Assembly (NCBI GenBank): GCA_036345935.2
Contig: JADWOT020000001.1
Coordinates: 5,814,270 to 5,878,269, forward strand
Reading direction: 5' to 3'
Source of the DNA: Taenia hydatigena
Lineage: Eukaryota; Platyhelminthes; Cestoda; Cyclophyllidea; Taeniidae
Length of the DNA stretch: 64,000 nt
Numbering within the stretch: the stretch's first letter is position 1; the number at the start of each line of letters is the position of its first letter. The translations under genes were made by a program, and so were the position numbers. This document shows positions 1 through 13,400 of the stretch, piece by piece. A model generated the notes under the pieces. The model worked only from the letters and a program-made list of their open reading frames with translations. It made no database searches and was not told the DNA's origin.

Positions 1-184
1 TGTTAACCACTTACCTTAATTAAGTAAAAAGCACAAATCGCTACCAACATCTTCTGGGGACTTCTTCCATTACGTCTAGTTAAAGAATAATCTTTATTTC
101 TAGTTTTCCTTCCCCACTCTTTCCCTCCTTCCGAGCTGATCTCTTGCTTTCTGATCACCTAATGCTTATGAATTTCCTATGCCC

Positions 185-440
185 CTTTCAAAAGCATCAT
201 CATTTTGCGACCTAGAGGGAGGAAGGGCGAATAACAGTAGCGAGGATGCATAAATAGTTGGCTAACGAATGTCGAACACCAGCTCAACTACCCATGCACT
301 TACGCGTTATTGACACGCACAACCAAGCGCTGCTACTCTGCTCCTAACTCTCCCTCAACTACCCTGCATGGTGTGCCTAAACCGCCTCGCCTCCTTGTGA
401 ATAGAACAGGAAGAGATTAATGTAATCTGCAGCGTAGAGT
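185..440 (+). repeat. Diverged direct repeat, copy 1
   Basis: Aligns with 1224-1480. Shared blocks include CTTTCAA..GC.TCATCA, TTGCGAC, CAACTACCC, CAACCAAGCGCTG.TACTCTG (CAGCCAAGCG in copy 2) and CCCTGCATGGT. About 1040 bp separate the starts. No coding content is seen. Confidence 0.75.
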
Positions 441-1223
441 TGAAAGAGGCCCTCAATAGGGCCGTTAGAGCGTTCACACGAAAGTCGTAGCGTCTCTAAC
501 TGCCCAACTACCGGGTTCACCGCAATCTAGTTAACAAAGTCACAGAGCCTAAGACCCTGATGCTTGAGGGCATAGACCACATCCACAAAAATGATGGCCT
601 TAAGTGCCGCGTGCTCATTGTGCGTGACGGCGTAGTGCATGGCGTTCACCAGGAAGGCTTCGAGCACACTCTCAAGTGCCCTTGCAGGCAGACCTTGAGA
701 TGCGTCTCACGTCATCACGACGCGGTAGACTGTGCCCACCCTCTATGCCACTCAAGCATCGGTGTACAGACCGTACCCTTCCATCAGCCAGTCAACAAGT
801 CACTTACGTGAATTTTAACAATTCGCACTAAGAAGCATTCTCATCCTTTTGCCACACAAATGCCACCTCCATTGCGATTTCTTGTCTGCTTTATTCCTGT
901 TTGTTAGCACAAATCGCATGTGCACCTGAATATATGGATGATATAACATACATTTGCGAAAATAAATGAAGAAATAACTGATAAGGTAAAGAATGATGCG
1001 ATGGTAAGATACATTAATAGTTGATGCGTAAAAAATGGACACTAAGTGTATGCATAGGTTAGACTAGCTGCCTACTCTTCTTTCTAGCATGTACCTATCC
1101 AGTAGAACAACACAGAGCAAGAGAAACGGGTTTAGTTCTCCCCCGGACCATGATGGTAGTGCGGTAGATAACGCCACAGAATGCGGCGATTATAAGATGC
1201 CGAAGGAAATCGTCATCACTGTC

Positions 1224-1480
1224 CTTTCAACAGCGTCATCACATTGCGACTAAGAAAGAGGGAGGAGAAAAAAGCAGCAGCAGCAGCGCACTAAATATTG
1301 GCTAGAGATTGTCGGGAGTCAGTCCAACTACCCGCTCACTCAACTATCAGTAACACATGCACAGCCAAGCGCTGATACTCTGTTTCTAACTGCCTCAGAA
1401 CCACCCTGCATGGTTTACTTAAACTATGCCGTCCCCATGTGAACAGAGCGGGAACAAGTTGATGCAAACAGCAATGCGGT
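1224..1480 (+). repeat. Diverged direct repeat, copy 2
   Basis: Partner of 185-440. It includes a (GCA)n tract from 1274 to about 1288 that copy 1 lacks, and it runs directly into the degraded end of the 53-bp array. Confidence 0.75.
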
Positions 1481-1504
1481 CCCAAAATAGAGACATAAAT
1501 CGTG

Positions 1505-3868
1505 AAGTTGGAGACCTCACGAGAGAAAGAGAACAAAATTCACAGCACTGTGCAAAACAATGCTGAAAATTTCTCAATCTAAAGCGAAATTTACAGCATC
1601 GCGAATATGTATAAATAAAAATTACAAAAAAATGAGAGCGGATTTCACATCCTTGACCAGATAAATACGAAAAGGAGCCAGCAGTGAGAACAAAGTTCGA
1701 AGTTTCTAAAAGATCAGAACTAAACAAAAGCCTGGAAGAAGTAAATATCGAAGTGGCCGGTGGATAAATACAACAAAATTGCCTAAGGAAGGAGCAAAAT
1801 TTGCAAGATTGCGAAGATAAGTACGAAATTGCCTAGAGAAGGAGCAAAAAACAGCAGCCCTGTATATAACAACACAAAAAATTGCTGCAGAAGGATTAAA
1901 GTCGCAGTCCCGCGTAAATCAATAGCACGAAATTGCCTAAGGAGAGAGCTGACATTGTAATCTTGAGTAGAATGATCCAACAAAATACAAACAGATAAAG
2001 CGAAGATGGACGTCTCCTCTAGATCAAAAAAAAGCTTAGAGAAGGAGCAAAAATCAAAGTACCCTGTAGATAAACACAAAAATATTAACAACAGAAGGAA
2101 CGAAAATCATTAACCTAAAGATCGAAAATAAAAATAACAAAACAAGAATAAAAGAGGCAGTCTCATGTAAATCAATACAAAAAAATGCCCACACAAGGAG
2201 CGCAAATCCCAGTCTCCTGTAGATCAATAGCAAAAAATCGCCTACAGGAAAAGCGAAAATCACAGTCTCGTGTCCATTTATAACACAAAATTGCCCACAC
2301 AAGAAGTGAAAATTGCAGTCTCGTGTAGATAAATTGCAAAAAGTTGCCCAGAAGGACAGCGAAAACCGCAGTCTCGTGTCAAACAATAACACAACACTGC
2401 CCACACAAGGAGCGAAAATTGCAGTCTCGTGTCGATCAGTAGCAAAAATTGCCTACGGGAAAGCAAAAATCGCAGTCTCGTGTAGATCACTGACACAAAT
2501 TTGTCCACATGAAGAGCAAAAATAGCAGTCTCGTGTAGATAAATAGCAAAAAGTTGCCCACAGGAAGAGCGAAAATTGCGGTCTCCTGTAAATCGGTAAT
2601 ACCAATTTGTCCCAAGGAAGAGCGAAAAGGGCAGTCTAGCGTAGAATAATAGCACAAAGTTACCTACGGGGAGAGCGAATACCCTAGTCTCGTGAAGATT
2701 AATAACACCAATTTGTCCAAATTAAGAGCGAAAAGAGCAGTCTCGTGTGGATCAATAGCATAAAATTGCCCACAAGAGGAGGAAAATTAGCAGTCTCGTG
2801 TATATCCATGACAAAAAGTTGCCCACAGGTGGAGCAAAAATCGCAGTCTCGAGTCGATCAGTTACAAAAATTGCCCACAGGAGTAGCGAAAGTCGCAGTC
2901 CCGTGTAGATCAATAGCAGAAAATTACCTAGAGGAAAAGGGAAAATCGCGGTCTCGTGTCGATTAATAACACAAAATTGCTCACACATGAGGCAAAAATC
3001 GAAGTCTCCTGTAGATAAGTAGCATAAAATTGGCTACGGGAAAGCGAAATTGGCAGTCTCGTGTGGATCAATAGCACAAAATTGCCTACAGGAAAACCGA
3101 AAATCCCAGTCTTATTTTAATCAATAGCACAAAATTGCCTACACTAAGAAAGATAATCTCAGTCACGTGTCCATCAATAATCGGAGCCCGTGTTGATTAA
3201 TAACACAAAATTCACCGCAGGAAGAGCGAAAATAGCAGTATCGTGTAGAAAAATAGCACAAATTTGTCCACAGGAAGAGCGAAAATCGCAGTCACGTGTA
3301 GATCAGTAGCACAAAATTGCCGACAGGAAAAGCAAAAATCGCAGTCTCAAGAAACCAACAACACAAAATTGTCCACACAAGGAGCGAAAATCACAGAATC
3401 GTGCAGATAAGTAGAACAAAGTTGGCCACAGGTGGAGCGCAAATCGCAGTCTCGTGTAGATCAATTGCACCGATTTGTCCACATGTGGTGTGAAAATAGG
3501 AGGCTCGTGTAGATTAATAGCACAAAGTTGCACACAGGAAGAGCAAAAATTGCAGTCTCGTGTCGAAAAATGACACAAAGTGGAAGAGAGGAGGAGCAAA
3601 AATCGCGGTCTCCTGTCGATTAATAACACAAAATTGCCCACACAAGGAGCGAAAATCGCGGTCACCTGCAGATGAATGACACGAAATTGCCCACAGGAAG
3701 AGCCAAAATCGCAGTCTCGTGTCGTTTAATAACACGAAATTGAAGACACGAGGATTGGAAAATCGCAGTCTCCAGTAGATAAATGACACAAAATTGCCCA
3801 CACAAGGAGCGAAATTCGCAGTCTCCTGTAGATGAATGACACAAAATTGCCCACAGGAGGAGTTTTTT
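1505..3868. repeat. 53-bp minisatellite array
   Basis: A unit of about 53 bp recurs, most easily followed by GCAGTCTCGTG at 2315, 2368, 2421, 2472 and 2525, and onward to about 3818. The other conserved block is CACAAAATTGCCCACA. Roughly 28 periods lie between 2315 and 3818, and the whole span would hold about 44. From about 1505 to 2250 the units are heavily diverged; the right part is uniform and stops abruptly at a T-rich stretch near 3867. Because 53 is not a multiple of three, the many overlapping open frames on both strands here are repeat artefacts. Confidence 0.95.
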
Positions 3869-6800
3869 TCGGTTTTTCGTTTCCTTTTTTTTACCTTTCG
3901 CACGCATTGCTACTCCTTTGTTGATAATTTTAACCAAATGCTCAATGCTTTTAAATTCCATGCCAATTTTGATAAATAAGGACAGCAGACGATGAGGTGT
4001 GAATCAAAATGTCATCCTTGAACTATGACAAGGTCGAGACACCACTGCGAAGGCCTGACAACACGTGGTTCGTACACTTATATCTCAGGGATGTCTTCTG
4101 TTGGCAAAGGCAAAGGGACAGAAATCTGGGTAGAGGAACTTGCGCAGTTTACTGTAGAGTGGCAATCTAACAGACGAGCGGAACCTGTTAAAGAAATGTT
4201 GAAATAATCTGAGGGTAGAACCTATTTTGATGTCAAATATTCCTGTGTTCATCAGGAGGTTTGTAATGGGCTTACTGACTTCTCTATTTAGAGGCACAAA
4301 TAATAACAACTTTCTGTCGATGCACTCTGAAGTGCAGTTAATTTTCAACGGTAAGCTAAAAGGCGCATTAACGGCAGCAATGTTGCTCATGTAGATATTC
4401 AAGGCTTTGGGTACTTACTTTTGTACAAAATAGCAAGCTATCGCTGAGCAGCCATTTCGAATCACAACCGCATGCCACAGCCGTGGTCTTGTCGGGGTGT
4501 TCAAATGCGATGCACGATGTAGTGAGCTTCCACTAAGAATGCACTGTGATGTCAATTCTCCAAAACGAATTCAAAAGCACCCATTTTATGTCAACAAACG
4601 AGAGCACGTGCAATTGCATTGTCGCTCGCACGAAGCGTTGCCAAGTGAGTGGCAAAATCGGTATGCTTCAATGCATGCAAATTGAAGATATTGTGGATCT
4701 ATGTCAATTAAGCACAAAACGTGCCTCTTCTGACTCTATTTTCTTTTGCATTAGATTCTTATTTTCATCATCAATAAACTCAGCAGGTTAACTGCTTAGA
4801 TATGGACCTTCGAAGCGCTTTCATATTCTCTCGGGTTAGTCTGTGTTCGCGCATCTATGATCGCTGATGTTATATTTATCGACATCCTGCAATGTGTGTT
4901 TGGAGATTCGGAGCCCTACTGCAGACTAATTTTCGCATCTCAGTGGATATCCATCATAGCATAGTCGCAAGTGACACGAAGTGAACGACTATAGTGCTTT
5001 CGGCAGACATGACAGCACAAAGTGGCTGGAAAACTGGTTATTCTTTTGCAGCTACTAAGAAATCCGTCCATCGTTGCATCAATTGCACGGCCATGCCCAA
5101 ATGACGACTGGGTTTTGCCCAGTCACTTCTTCATCAGATCCCAATTGTATGTCCTTTTCCATACTCTCGTAGCTACTTCTTACAATCTCCCTTCCATCCA
5201 TTCATAGCCTCATTTTTCCCTTCATTCACTTCTGCATGCAGTGATCCATCCTAGTATGTGTGCATGCCTACGAATCCAACCGCATGGTACTTTAGTTAAT
5301 ATGCTTTGCCATCCTTTTGGTTCTATTCTTCTAATCCTTTTCGATGCGCCTTTTTTCTTTTCTTCCCCATACCTTACATTGAAATGCCTGCCGCAGTTGT
5401 CCATGCACCTGCGAATGAAATTTACAAGGCCCCATTATGCACCATATCAGCAGAGGTGCACCTGTTTGTCCTACGACGACCCCGTCGACCCCGCCCTGAC
5501 CTTAATATTCACTACTATCTTCAGCGTCACTGCTTTTTCTTTTAGTATTGCCTATTTCAAAACAGTAATTTACATATTAATCTGGGGAAAAGTATTGATT
5601 GCACACAAATGAGAAGCGATGCCAATTGGTAGCATCATTGAGGCACCTAAAATAGCCGCAACAAGTGAGTTCAGATAGTATGTTTAGATTACCAACCGCA
5701 CGAAACAAAGTCGTGGAGGACGACCGAGAGGCAGTCCTAATCTCCGACTCATCAATAGCGCCAAAACTCCTATAAATTCTTGAGACAAAAAGTGCAAGTA
5801 ACCATATAAATGCCAAGTGTATACTAGAAATAACACAAGCTGCATGATTAACACCCCACTTTCCCCGACTCCTGAGAACTCATTTGCGGTAGTAAATGTT
5901 GGAGGTCTTTTTGATGCTGGCGGTCAAAAAGATCTTCAAGCTGACCTCAAGGGGTGTACCATTGTGTGTTCGCTTTATTTTTGCCCATATGAATGGAGAT
6001 GGCGCAAAGATCTATTATATGTCTCACAGTCCCATGTCCCAGATGTCCCAAGACAAATTGTGAAGCATCTGTCCTGCATGATGTAGAAGATATTTATAAC
6101 ATATTCAATAACAAATCTTCGCGACAACAATTCTGGCAGGAACCATTATGCTGGCGAATGCAATTAGCACGCCTCAACAAACTCTGTCAGGGACACCTTA
6201 GAGTGACCACTGAAGTCAAAATGTGCGCCTTCTCCCAATCGGCGGAGTAGATTAATAAGATACTTCCATGAGGAATTTAATGTAGCGCATCAATAAACTG
6301 CACGTGCTTATTTGTGCACTGCATTTTTATCAAAATTGTTTTTCTATGAGTCAGTAGCAAAGGATTGTCAAGTAAGGTAGAATAAGGCAGAGGAAGAAAA
6401 GTAGAGAAAAGCTTTAAGATTGTCTACAATGACTATAAAATGCGGAACCGCTAAGATTCTGGCTTTATTTGCCGATGAATAACTACTACGTCGAAAATGA
6501 TATCGCATGTTACCTCCTACTTGCATTGATTTCGCCTGACAAATTCACTTAAGGATCGCGCAAAAGCAATCTAATGACGACACATATGACGTTCACAACA
6601 CCTTCAAATAACAGTGTTTGAATAGCTAATCCCATGGTTCTTGCAGCTAAGTGAAACGAAATTTCTCCCATTATGATGAACGAGACTAGAGAGATTGTAT
6701 TCCTTTCATTTTGGTTGGAAACTAGAGGCGATCCAACAGTTGATAAGCGATGTTTAACAGTTATTTAAAAGTGGTTATTTTTATTATGCCCAGTCACGCA

Positions 6801-9800
6801 GGCCAAATTAGCTCATAGCCTTATTTGTATACTATAAAAATCGTCACAAATAATAAGCGTAAATATAACGCGGGGAAAAGAAAGGCACTCACAGCATGCT
6901 CGTGACACTCCTTACCTCAAAAGTAGGAGAGTTCCTAATCATGCTCCCAGTGCTTGCAAAAACGCACTCAAGGAGGAAGTTCAACCGACTTGCTTTTTAT
7001 GCCTCATTCACTTTTTTACTATAATCTACGTGAAAAAGAAGTATGAGAAGGTATTTCTAAACGATTAGTACCCTATAATCCTGACAGCTACAACGCAACG
7101 AGGGAATCGCTTTATCGTCATAAACCAATAAGCTGGTAATCCTTCTCGCAGCTTACGAAAAAAGATAAGGAATGGTGGAACATGAAACTGCAATCAAAGC
7201 ATTTGCATGAACTAAGACATGGGTTGCGTATGATGGTTCAAGAGATGCATGATCCACCCTCAAAATTGGTTTTATATATTTGCAAGCCTATTTGGGCTTT
7301 CGTCAATGCACATTATAATAAAACCAATCCCTAATGGATCCACTATTTCAATTATTTCACTTATACCACTCAGTACTTCTCAGTGGTGAGTATTTCCTGA
7401 AAGAGGTAATGCGGTTGAGACGATGGGGTGTGAAGTTGTGTCCAACGTGACTGCTCTTGCATTGCTACTTTTCTCATCAATACGTCTTCCATCATGACAC
7501 AGGCGGCGATTCCAAGCCGGCCACTATTGCCATCAACGCATTTCTTACGCAGTTACCCATACATACGCTCATTATTTTGGTTGGGAGCTTAGTAAGTCCC
7601 CATACACGACTCATAAGCATGAGACATTCAGCTTTTGGGAAGTAGTTACACATGATGCAATTGATAACGCTATTCATGACCATATGTGTATATAGTTATA
7701 AAATAACTACTTTGGAAGCCTGTTCTTCATGAGATGGAAAATATCCTAGCAAGAGGTGTGAGTGAAATTGTCGATCATCTGCGCACATTCAAAGATGAAT
7801 TGTGGTGTAATCCAATGCGGATCCACACACACGGAATGCGTGGAGCAGCAAAACCGCAGAATGAAGGAGATAGGAAGATTGAGACGATCAAGGTGAAACG
7901 TAAAAGGTGTAAACGACTAAAATGTGAGAAATCGGACTTGTAACCACGATCGTGTCAACATGACGATATCATAGGGAAGGTAATAAAGACGTTGAGTCTT
8001 TAATGCAGGACAGCTTTCATGACGCATGCATAACCCCAAGCGATGCTAGTGCAGCAATTATAGCACTTCTGGTAGACAAAGTGTGCATGACTTCCTCTTT
8101 CCTTTTCTACTGGTATGCCTTCACCGTACGCATTTGGCCACCTGTTTGTCCTTAGGCACACTTTGCTGATCACATTTAAGTCGGAGAGGGACGTTTGACT
8201 TGTAAGCACTAATTCTTTGTCGATTCTACGAATCACCTCAGAAACATCTCTACTTGCCTGCTTGTCAGTGGGTGGCATGCAGAGCAGCAAACGAGCAAAG
8301 GAAGAGATTGTGGAATGAGTCCTGATGAACAAGAGTGGAAGGTTTGCTGCTTTGTAGAGCGAACTACGAAAGCGACACACAGACGGCGAATAAGATTTTG
8401 ACAATTAACTGAAAGTTAACGTTAATTTTAATTGAGTGTAGGGTGATTCGCTTACCGGGTGGCTGAATACGAGAAAGCCAATGACGTGGAATGGCTTGCA
8501 CTGTCAATCAATCATTGGCAATCAAGAATTTCATAAATGTTTTCCCATAAACTCACAGGTCTAAAGAACGCTCCACTCTGGGCTTAGAAGACTATGCTCC
8601 GTTCGTGCTTGTGGAGGACTGCAGAAGCAGTTGTTCACGATGAATCATTTGCTTTCGAAAACCAAACGCTGATGATGCCTTTAATCCAACCGCTCAAAAG
8701 AATTCTATACAAGTAGAGTATGTTTGGAAGAGACTTCTTGAGAACAGCAGGACCAGTAAATCTGTCGAAGTGGAGTGCTGCTTCAATGTTTGCCCATGAG
8801 AAGGTGTCATGACGTACTTAAATAATGCACTGCCTCCTATTCCTCCTATTCGTCTGATTATATTTGTTCAAACTGCAAGTGATTAGCACTAGATCTTGGT
8901 GTCGACGATCGTCAGAGGACTATGATGGGTTAGACAGTTTGAAGACCATCGGGATAAGAAAAGCGTCAACCAGGCGCTGTGTCGTTTCTGATCGCATAAG
9001 TGGAATATGTGCCAAACTTGCATATTATACAGAGGGCTTGGATCGTGGGTTGCAATTATGGTTGTTTCAACGAATAGTTGATCTTTTGAAAATTTTTTAA
9101 GGTTGCTTCATTTTTTGTTGAGGGAATTTTATAAACTTGTTTTCCTGCTTTACAATTACCGAGGCAATGGTGCCCTTGATTTCACAAAGCACCCTGCTTA
9201 TGCCAAATGGGCAGAGCCTTAACCGAGCCTAGGCCAACAGCACCGAAATGGAGGCAAGGGCGGCTGAGTAACTAGTAATGACTGTCATCTTCTATGCCCT
9301 ACTTATATACGCTTTTGTCACTCTTATATTTATCCATTCAAAACACTACCTACTCTGCTGCTTCATATAAGTTTTTATTTCGCGGTCCCGCAGCCATCCA
9401 TCATTTGTCCTTCATCGTTTTATTTTCCTCAATCATTTGCTATTTTAGATATCATGCATTATTTACGGCCTCATTTTTTAACTTAACGGTTTGGTATTAT
9501 CTGTTCGACGTCGCGTCGACTCTTCGAATCAAGTCGCATGGTGGATTATGTTTTAAATTTTCTGGCAGTCCTCTTGCATTAGTCCCGTTTTGAGATTGCC
9601 TTAAGGCTTTTCCGACTAGAGACTGCAGTGCTTTCGTGTACAGCGTCTCCATTAATGAGGCTCGTGGCTGGATCACAGATGTTAGAAGGGGTTGACTTGT
9701 TCAAAATATGCAAATGTACCGCTAACCGAGCCGATTCCGATGCAGTTGTCTAGTCTCCTAGAACTACGAATGAGTTCGTCCCATTTGCAGACAACGCTAG

Positions 9801-10199
9801 CCACAGACACTGATAATGCGTCATTAGCAGACCTGGGAGACCCTTCAATGACTTCGACCTTGTTAACAGCTTTCTGAAAAAACTTGGTGCAATTACTTCA
9901 GTTGTTTCTGGTTTTCATTCCTTGTTCATGCTCGTCTCTCCTGGTTAGATTTGATATAAGTACTCTAAAAAGCCATTTGGGTTGACACTTTGTGTGCTAA
10001 CACGTGACTGGTTTGCGACCAGTTACTCATATTACTGCTCCAGTGAGCAGAGACCAAAAAGCATGGCGAACACGACTGCATACAGAACGAAAGCATTTGT
10101 GCATGTAAAATGTTTAATAATCCTTTAAGCAGGTCTGCACATGCGTCAAATTCATTGCAGAGGACTGGTCAGTTCACAGACACCCACTGATCCAAAGCC
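3869..10199. other. Unassigned stretch
   Basis: No recognisable gene. Pyrimidine-rich segments around 5140-5540 give chance-length frames in several phases. A frame near 7457-7591 ends at a GTAAGT donor after an LVGSL stretch but lacks a convincing left edge. A T-rich run just after 3868 borders the minisatellite. Confidence 0.5.
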
Positions 10200-10403
10200 T
10201 TGCTAGCTAGCTGGAATTGCTTCCTTTTCTTTGGGGCTACATCAACATCAAGGAAAGTTTCTTTGCTGTCATTCGGAAAAAGATTTAATTGTGAAGTGTT
10301 GCCAAAGTGTTTGGATGCAACGTGGATTGCTGCCGACTGCGTCAAAGAATGGCAAAATCGTTTGAAATACGACCAAATGGGTATTGAATTTGATGTTGTC
10401 GTC
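10200..10403 (+). other. Possible exon ending at a GTAAGT donor
   Basis: The open frame ends CVKEWQNRLKYDQMGIEFD plus three valines, and the donor is CTA|GTAAGT at 10404. The upstream part holds a pyrimidine-rich stretch (CTTCCTTTTCTTTGG) and several AG dinucleotides, so the 5' edge is unknown. The residue mix is normal for a globular protein. No family is recognised. Confidence 0.25.
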
Positions 10404-13400
10404 TAGTAAGTGTAGGACGAAATGACACTGTAAATGGAACAAGTTGCGGTTAAGGTACTTTGGTTGGGTTCACAATATCACTTACCAAAACGAAATATTT
10501 ACTGAATAGCTAAATCCCATTTCTAATGTAAGGCATGTGGACTAAGAGAGGGGTAATGGATTGCACGGTTGGTTAGAAAAGTAGAGAAGTAAATAATGAA
10601 TGATTAAGGTTGAATAAAGATCAGCGATGGCGCGCAGATATTCGTGGATTTGGTGACCACCTGGGTCATGCAAAGCCGGTCTGTTAGTACACGCATAGAC
10701 GACGGTAGCGTCACTCCCGGTCTAGCTGACTCATTTCATTGCATTTTGCGCGTCTGCACTTTAGTCCTCTCTGCTCCTCCCCATTCGCTTGTACTATGAT
10801 TCTTTACTCTCTTCTCATGTTTTATGCAGTCAGCTCCATTCCCAGCTCCGTATTACCATGCTGAATAGGGAAATGCTAAAGGGACAGGCAGTGAAGTTAG
10901 TGATAGAAGACTTGCATCAGAGCACTCTTGTTCCCATTCCCATAGTCTCTCTTGAGTTATTCTACTTGAGAACTCAAGATTAATTCAACCTCTTGTCAAT
11001 CCTTTCCATCGGACGATAACAAGCGCATCCCTTTACTTAAAACCACTACGCTTCTCTAAGACTCCATTGCCACAATCACGTGACACCCGCATCAAAGTCA
11101 CATTGCTTATTTACAATTTAGGGAATTTCAATCTAAATAAAAAGGCATTATGCCCCACCAACTAAACACAAAGTAGCTCATTCTCCCTTACTTCTTGGAG
11201 GACATTGATTAGTTTGATCATCAATGCCTAATACAGGGTCAACGCTTACGCATGTCTACAAGAGAGGTAATCATAACTCTGACGTTGATTCGACGTCCTC
11301 AAGAGTTCACATTAGATGTCAGTGACAGCCATCAACGCATAGTGACTCAAGCTGTTCTTTGGACATTTAACGCAACAGTTGGTAACTTACCATTATTAAC
11401 CACTTGCACAACTTCTCGTTCTTCCCCGCAACTGGCCCCTGGTAAAAACGCTAACCGCATCTTTTGATATGTCTAACCCACATAAGGGTTGCGCAAAAGG
11501 TGGATTGAATGAGTGTCAGAATTGCAGCAAGTATTTGGACAAATGGCTGCCAATACAGTGCTGATTGCTGCATGGCTTGAGGGCAGAGGAAGAGTCTAAG
11601 GCAGAAATTGAGGCATCAGAATACTGACTTAGCATCAATTTATACTTCCTTTCCATAATTTCATCAACCAATTATCAGACACTTAAATGTGGTTTTGAAT
11701 AAATGTGATTTTTACCAATCTGACTAATAATACTAAAATGTCGCGGCAGCCACAATGTCAATGTACTGTATTGCACTAACACTAATGGAATGAATATTTT
11801 AAACTACCAATAGTTGTGTATTAAGGTCGAGTTATCTTGTGTTACCTGCCATTTGTTTAAATAATTCCTGCGATTTCGCACTAATTGCCTCTTTTTGTAT
11901 AAACTTCAATGAAACAAAGAGTTATTTAGTTTGACCGCTATCGGGTTGTTGGAATCCAGTTCATTTTAACCAATCAACTACAGTGGGTTTGTATTTGAAA
12001 CAAGAGTAGTCGCCGGTTGCATTGTGCAGATCGATCCTGTGTGCTCTTGTGTAGCATCAAACAAGGAATTTTTAATGGTTGGTTTTGTCAGCAGTGTACT
12101 AAACTCCAGGTAGGCATGGGAACACAAAGACGAAGCGCATTGCATCCTATAGGTGTGAATGCTATGGGTAACAAGTAAGTCAGTGTTGGCGACATAATGA
12201 GCAATATGATTGTGGAAACCAATTTACACTGCAAGTACTTCGTGCAGCGAACAAGGTAAAGGAGTTGCAGGACATGTTATTAAATTGTGCAGCCTTGCGT
12301 CCACCGTTTGTTAACTCACAATCAAGAAATGGAATCTACCTGTTCATCTCCCGCGACTTTTGTCACCCACCGTCTGATTCAGATGCAAACCAGTCCTTTT
12401 GTCACTCCTATCGCAAACGCCCTTCAATAGGGCTCCTAACGCAGCGATTTCTGACTATTTTAGTCAGATTGTTTGAAAGTGGAACTATTAATGGCGTTGA
12501 GTCTATTACGCAAGTAATCTGACCGAACTAACTGAGTAAGCTTTAAAAAAGTGAATTCAAAACCAAATCATCCGGCATCCGTGCATCTCATCGACAGCGT
12601 GGGCGCTTATGAGTAAATGCAGCTCTTCGACGCGAACGGCAATCCAACTACTGTTAGTCAAACCATTACTTCTACTCTCTGCACACAGGCACTTGCACTT
12701 AGATGCCATGAACTACGAATAATTCAATTAACCCTACAATTGGGAGTGTTTTTGATGTATCTTATTACGGTATGCAAGCACTTTAGTTGCGTTTCGCCAT
12801 TATGGAATCGTATAAGCAGAACGTTAGAAATAAAACACTTGTTTTTCGATCACAAAATTGGGAGCATTTACGTACATTTCTAAGAGAAGCAGCCATCGTT
12901 TCTTCTGCTGACTCCAAAATCGTTTGTGTGGTCATTAAATGGGAAATCAACTCCAATAAATAATAGCAATATTTTGCCTTTTCAGCACCGTGGATTTATC
13001 CGGAGGAAACGTCGACGGCAAATGATCACTCACCTAGTCACCTAGAAGGAGGTCTGCCGAAATTTCCAGCCATGCTGCACGTTAATGAATTGTCCCTTCC
13101 TTTTAAATCCGATAATTATGCGATTGATTTGGCAAAGGCGCATTTATAAGTAACGATTAAAGCGAACAAATTGAGGCATATGTGGGTAGGGCACATACCC
13201 TGGTCTGCATGAAAGAATTCTGATAAATATCCTGTCCTAGGATTTGCCTTTGACAAAACGAGTATTGCAAATGTATGTATGGTTTCAAAACACCTTAGTT
13301 TTCCATGTCATGGGTAGAAGTGAATGCGAGACTCAAATCTATAGGGAGGCCAATAAGAAGGGAGTCGGCGATTTCAGCTACGAAAACAAAGGTTAATTGA

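Noticed and set aside
15..50. Possible 12-codon first exon on the minus strand (MLVAICAFYLIK) ending at GTAAGT at the left edge
   Set aside because: It resembles the start of a signal peptide with a good donor, but 12 codons at the window edge is too little evidence.
1419..3961. Many overlapping open frames on both strands (up to 129 codons)
   Set aside because: They translate the 53-bp repeat in shifting phases and show a periodic motif (LHETAIFA-like). They are repeat artefacts, not genes.
8000..8404. 134-codon minus-strand frame
   Set aside because: Within chance length; no recognisable motif or supporting feature.
12395..12460. Resemblance of CCCTTCAATAGGGC here to CCCTCAATAGGGC near 450
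   Set aside because: The match is short and partly self-complementary; no longer alignment could be built.
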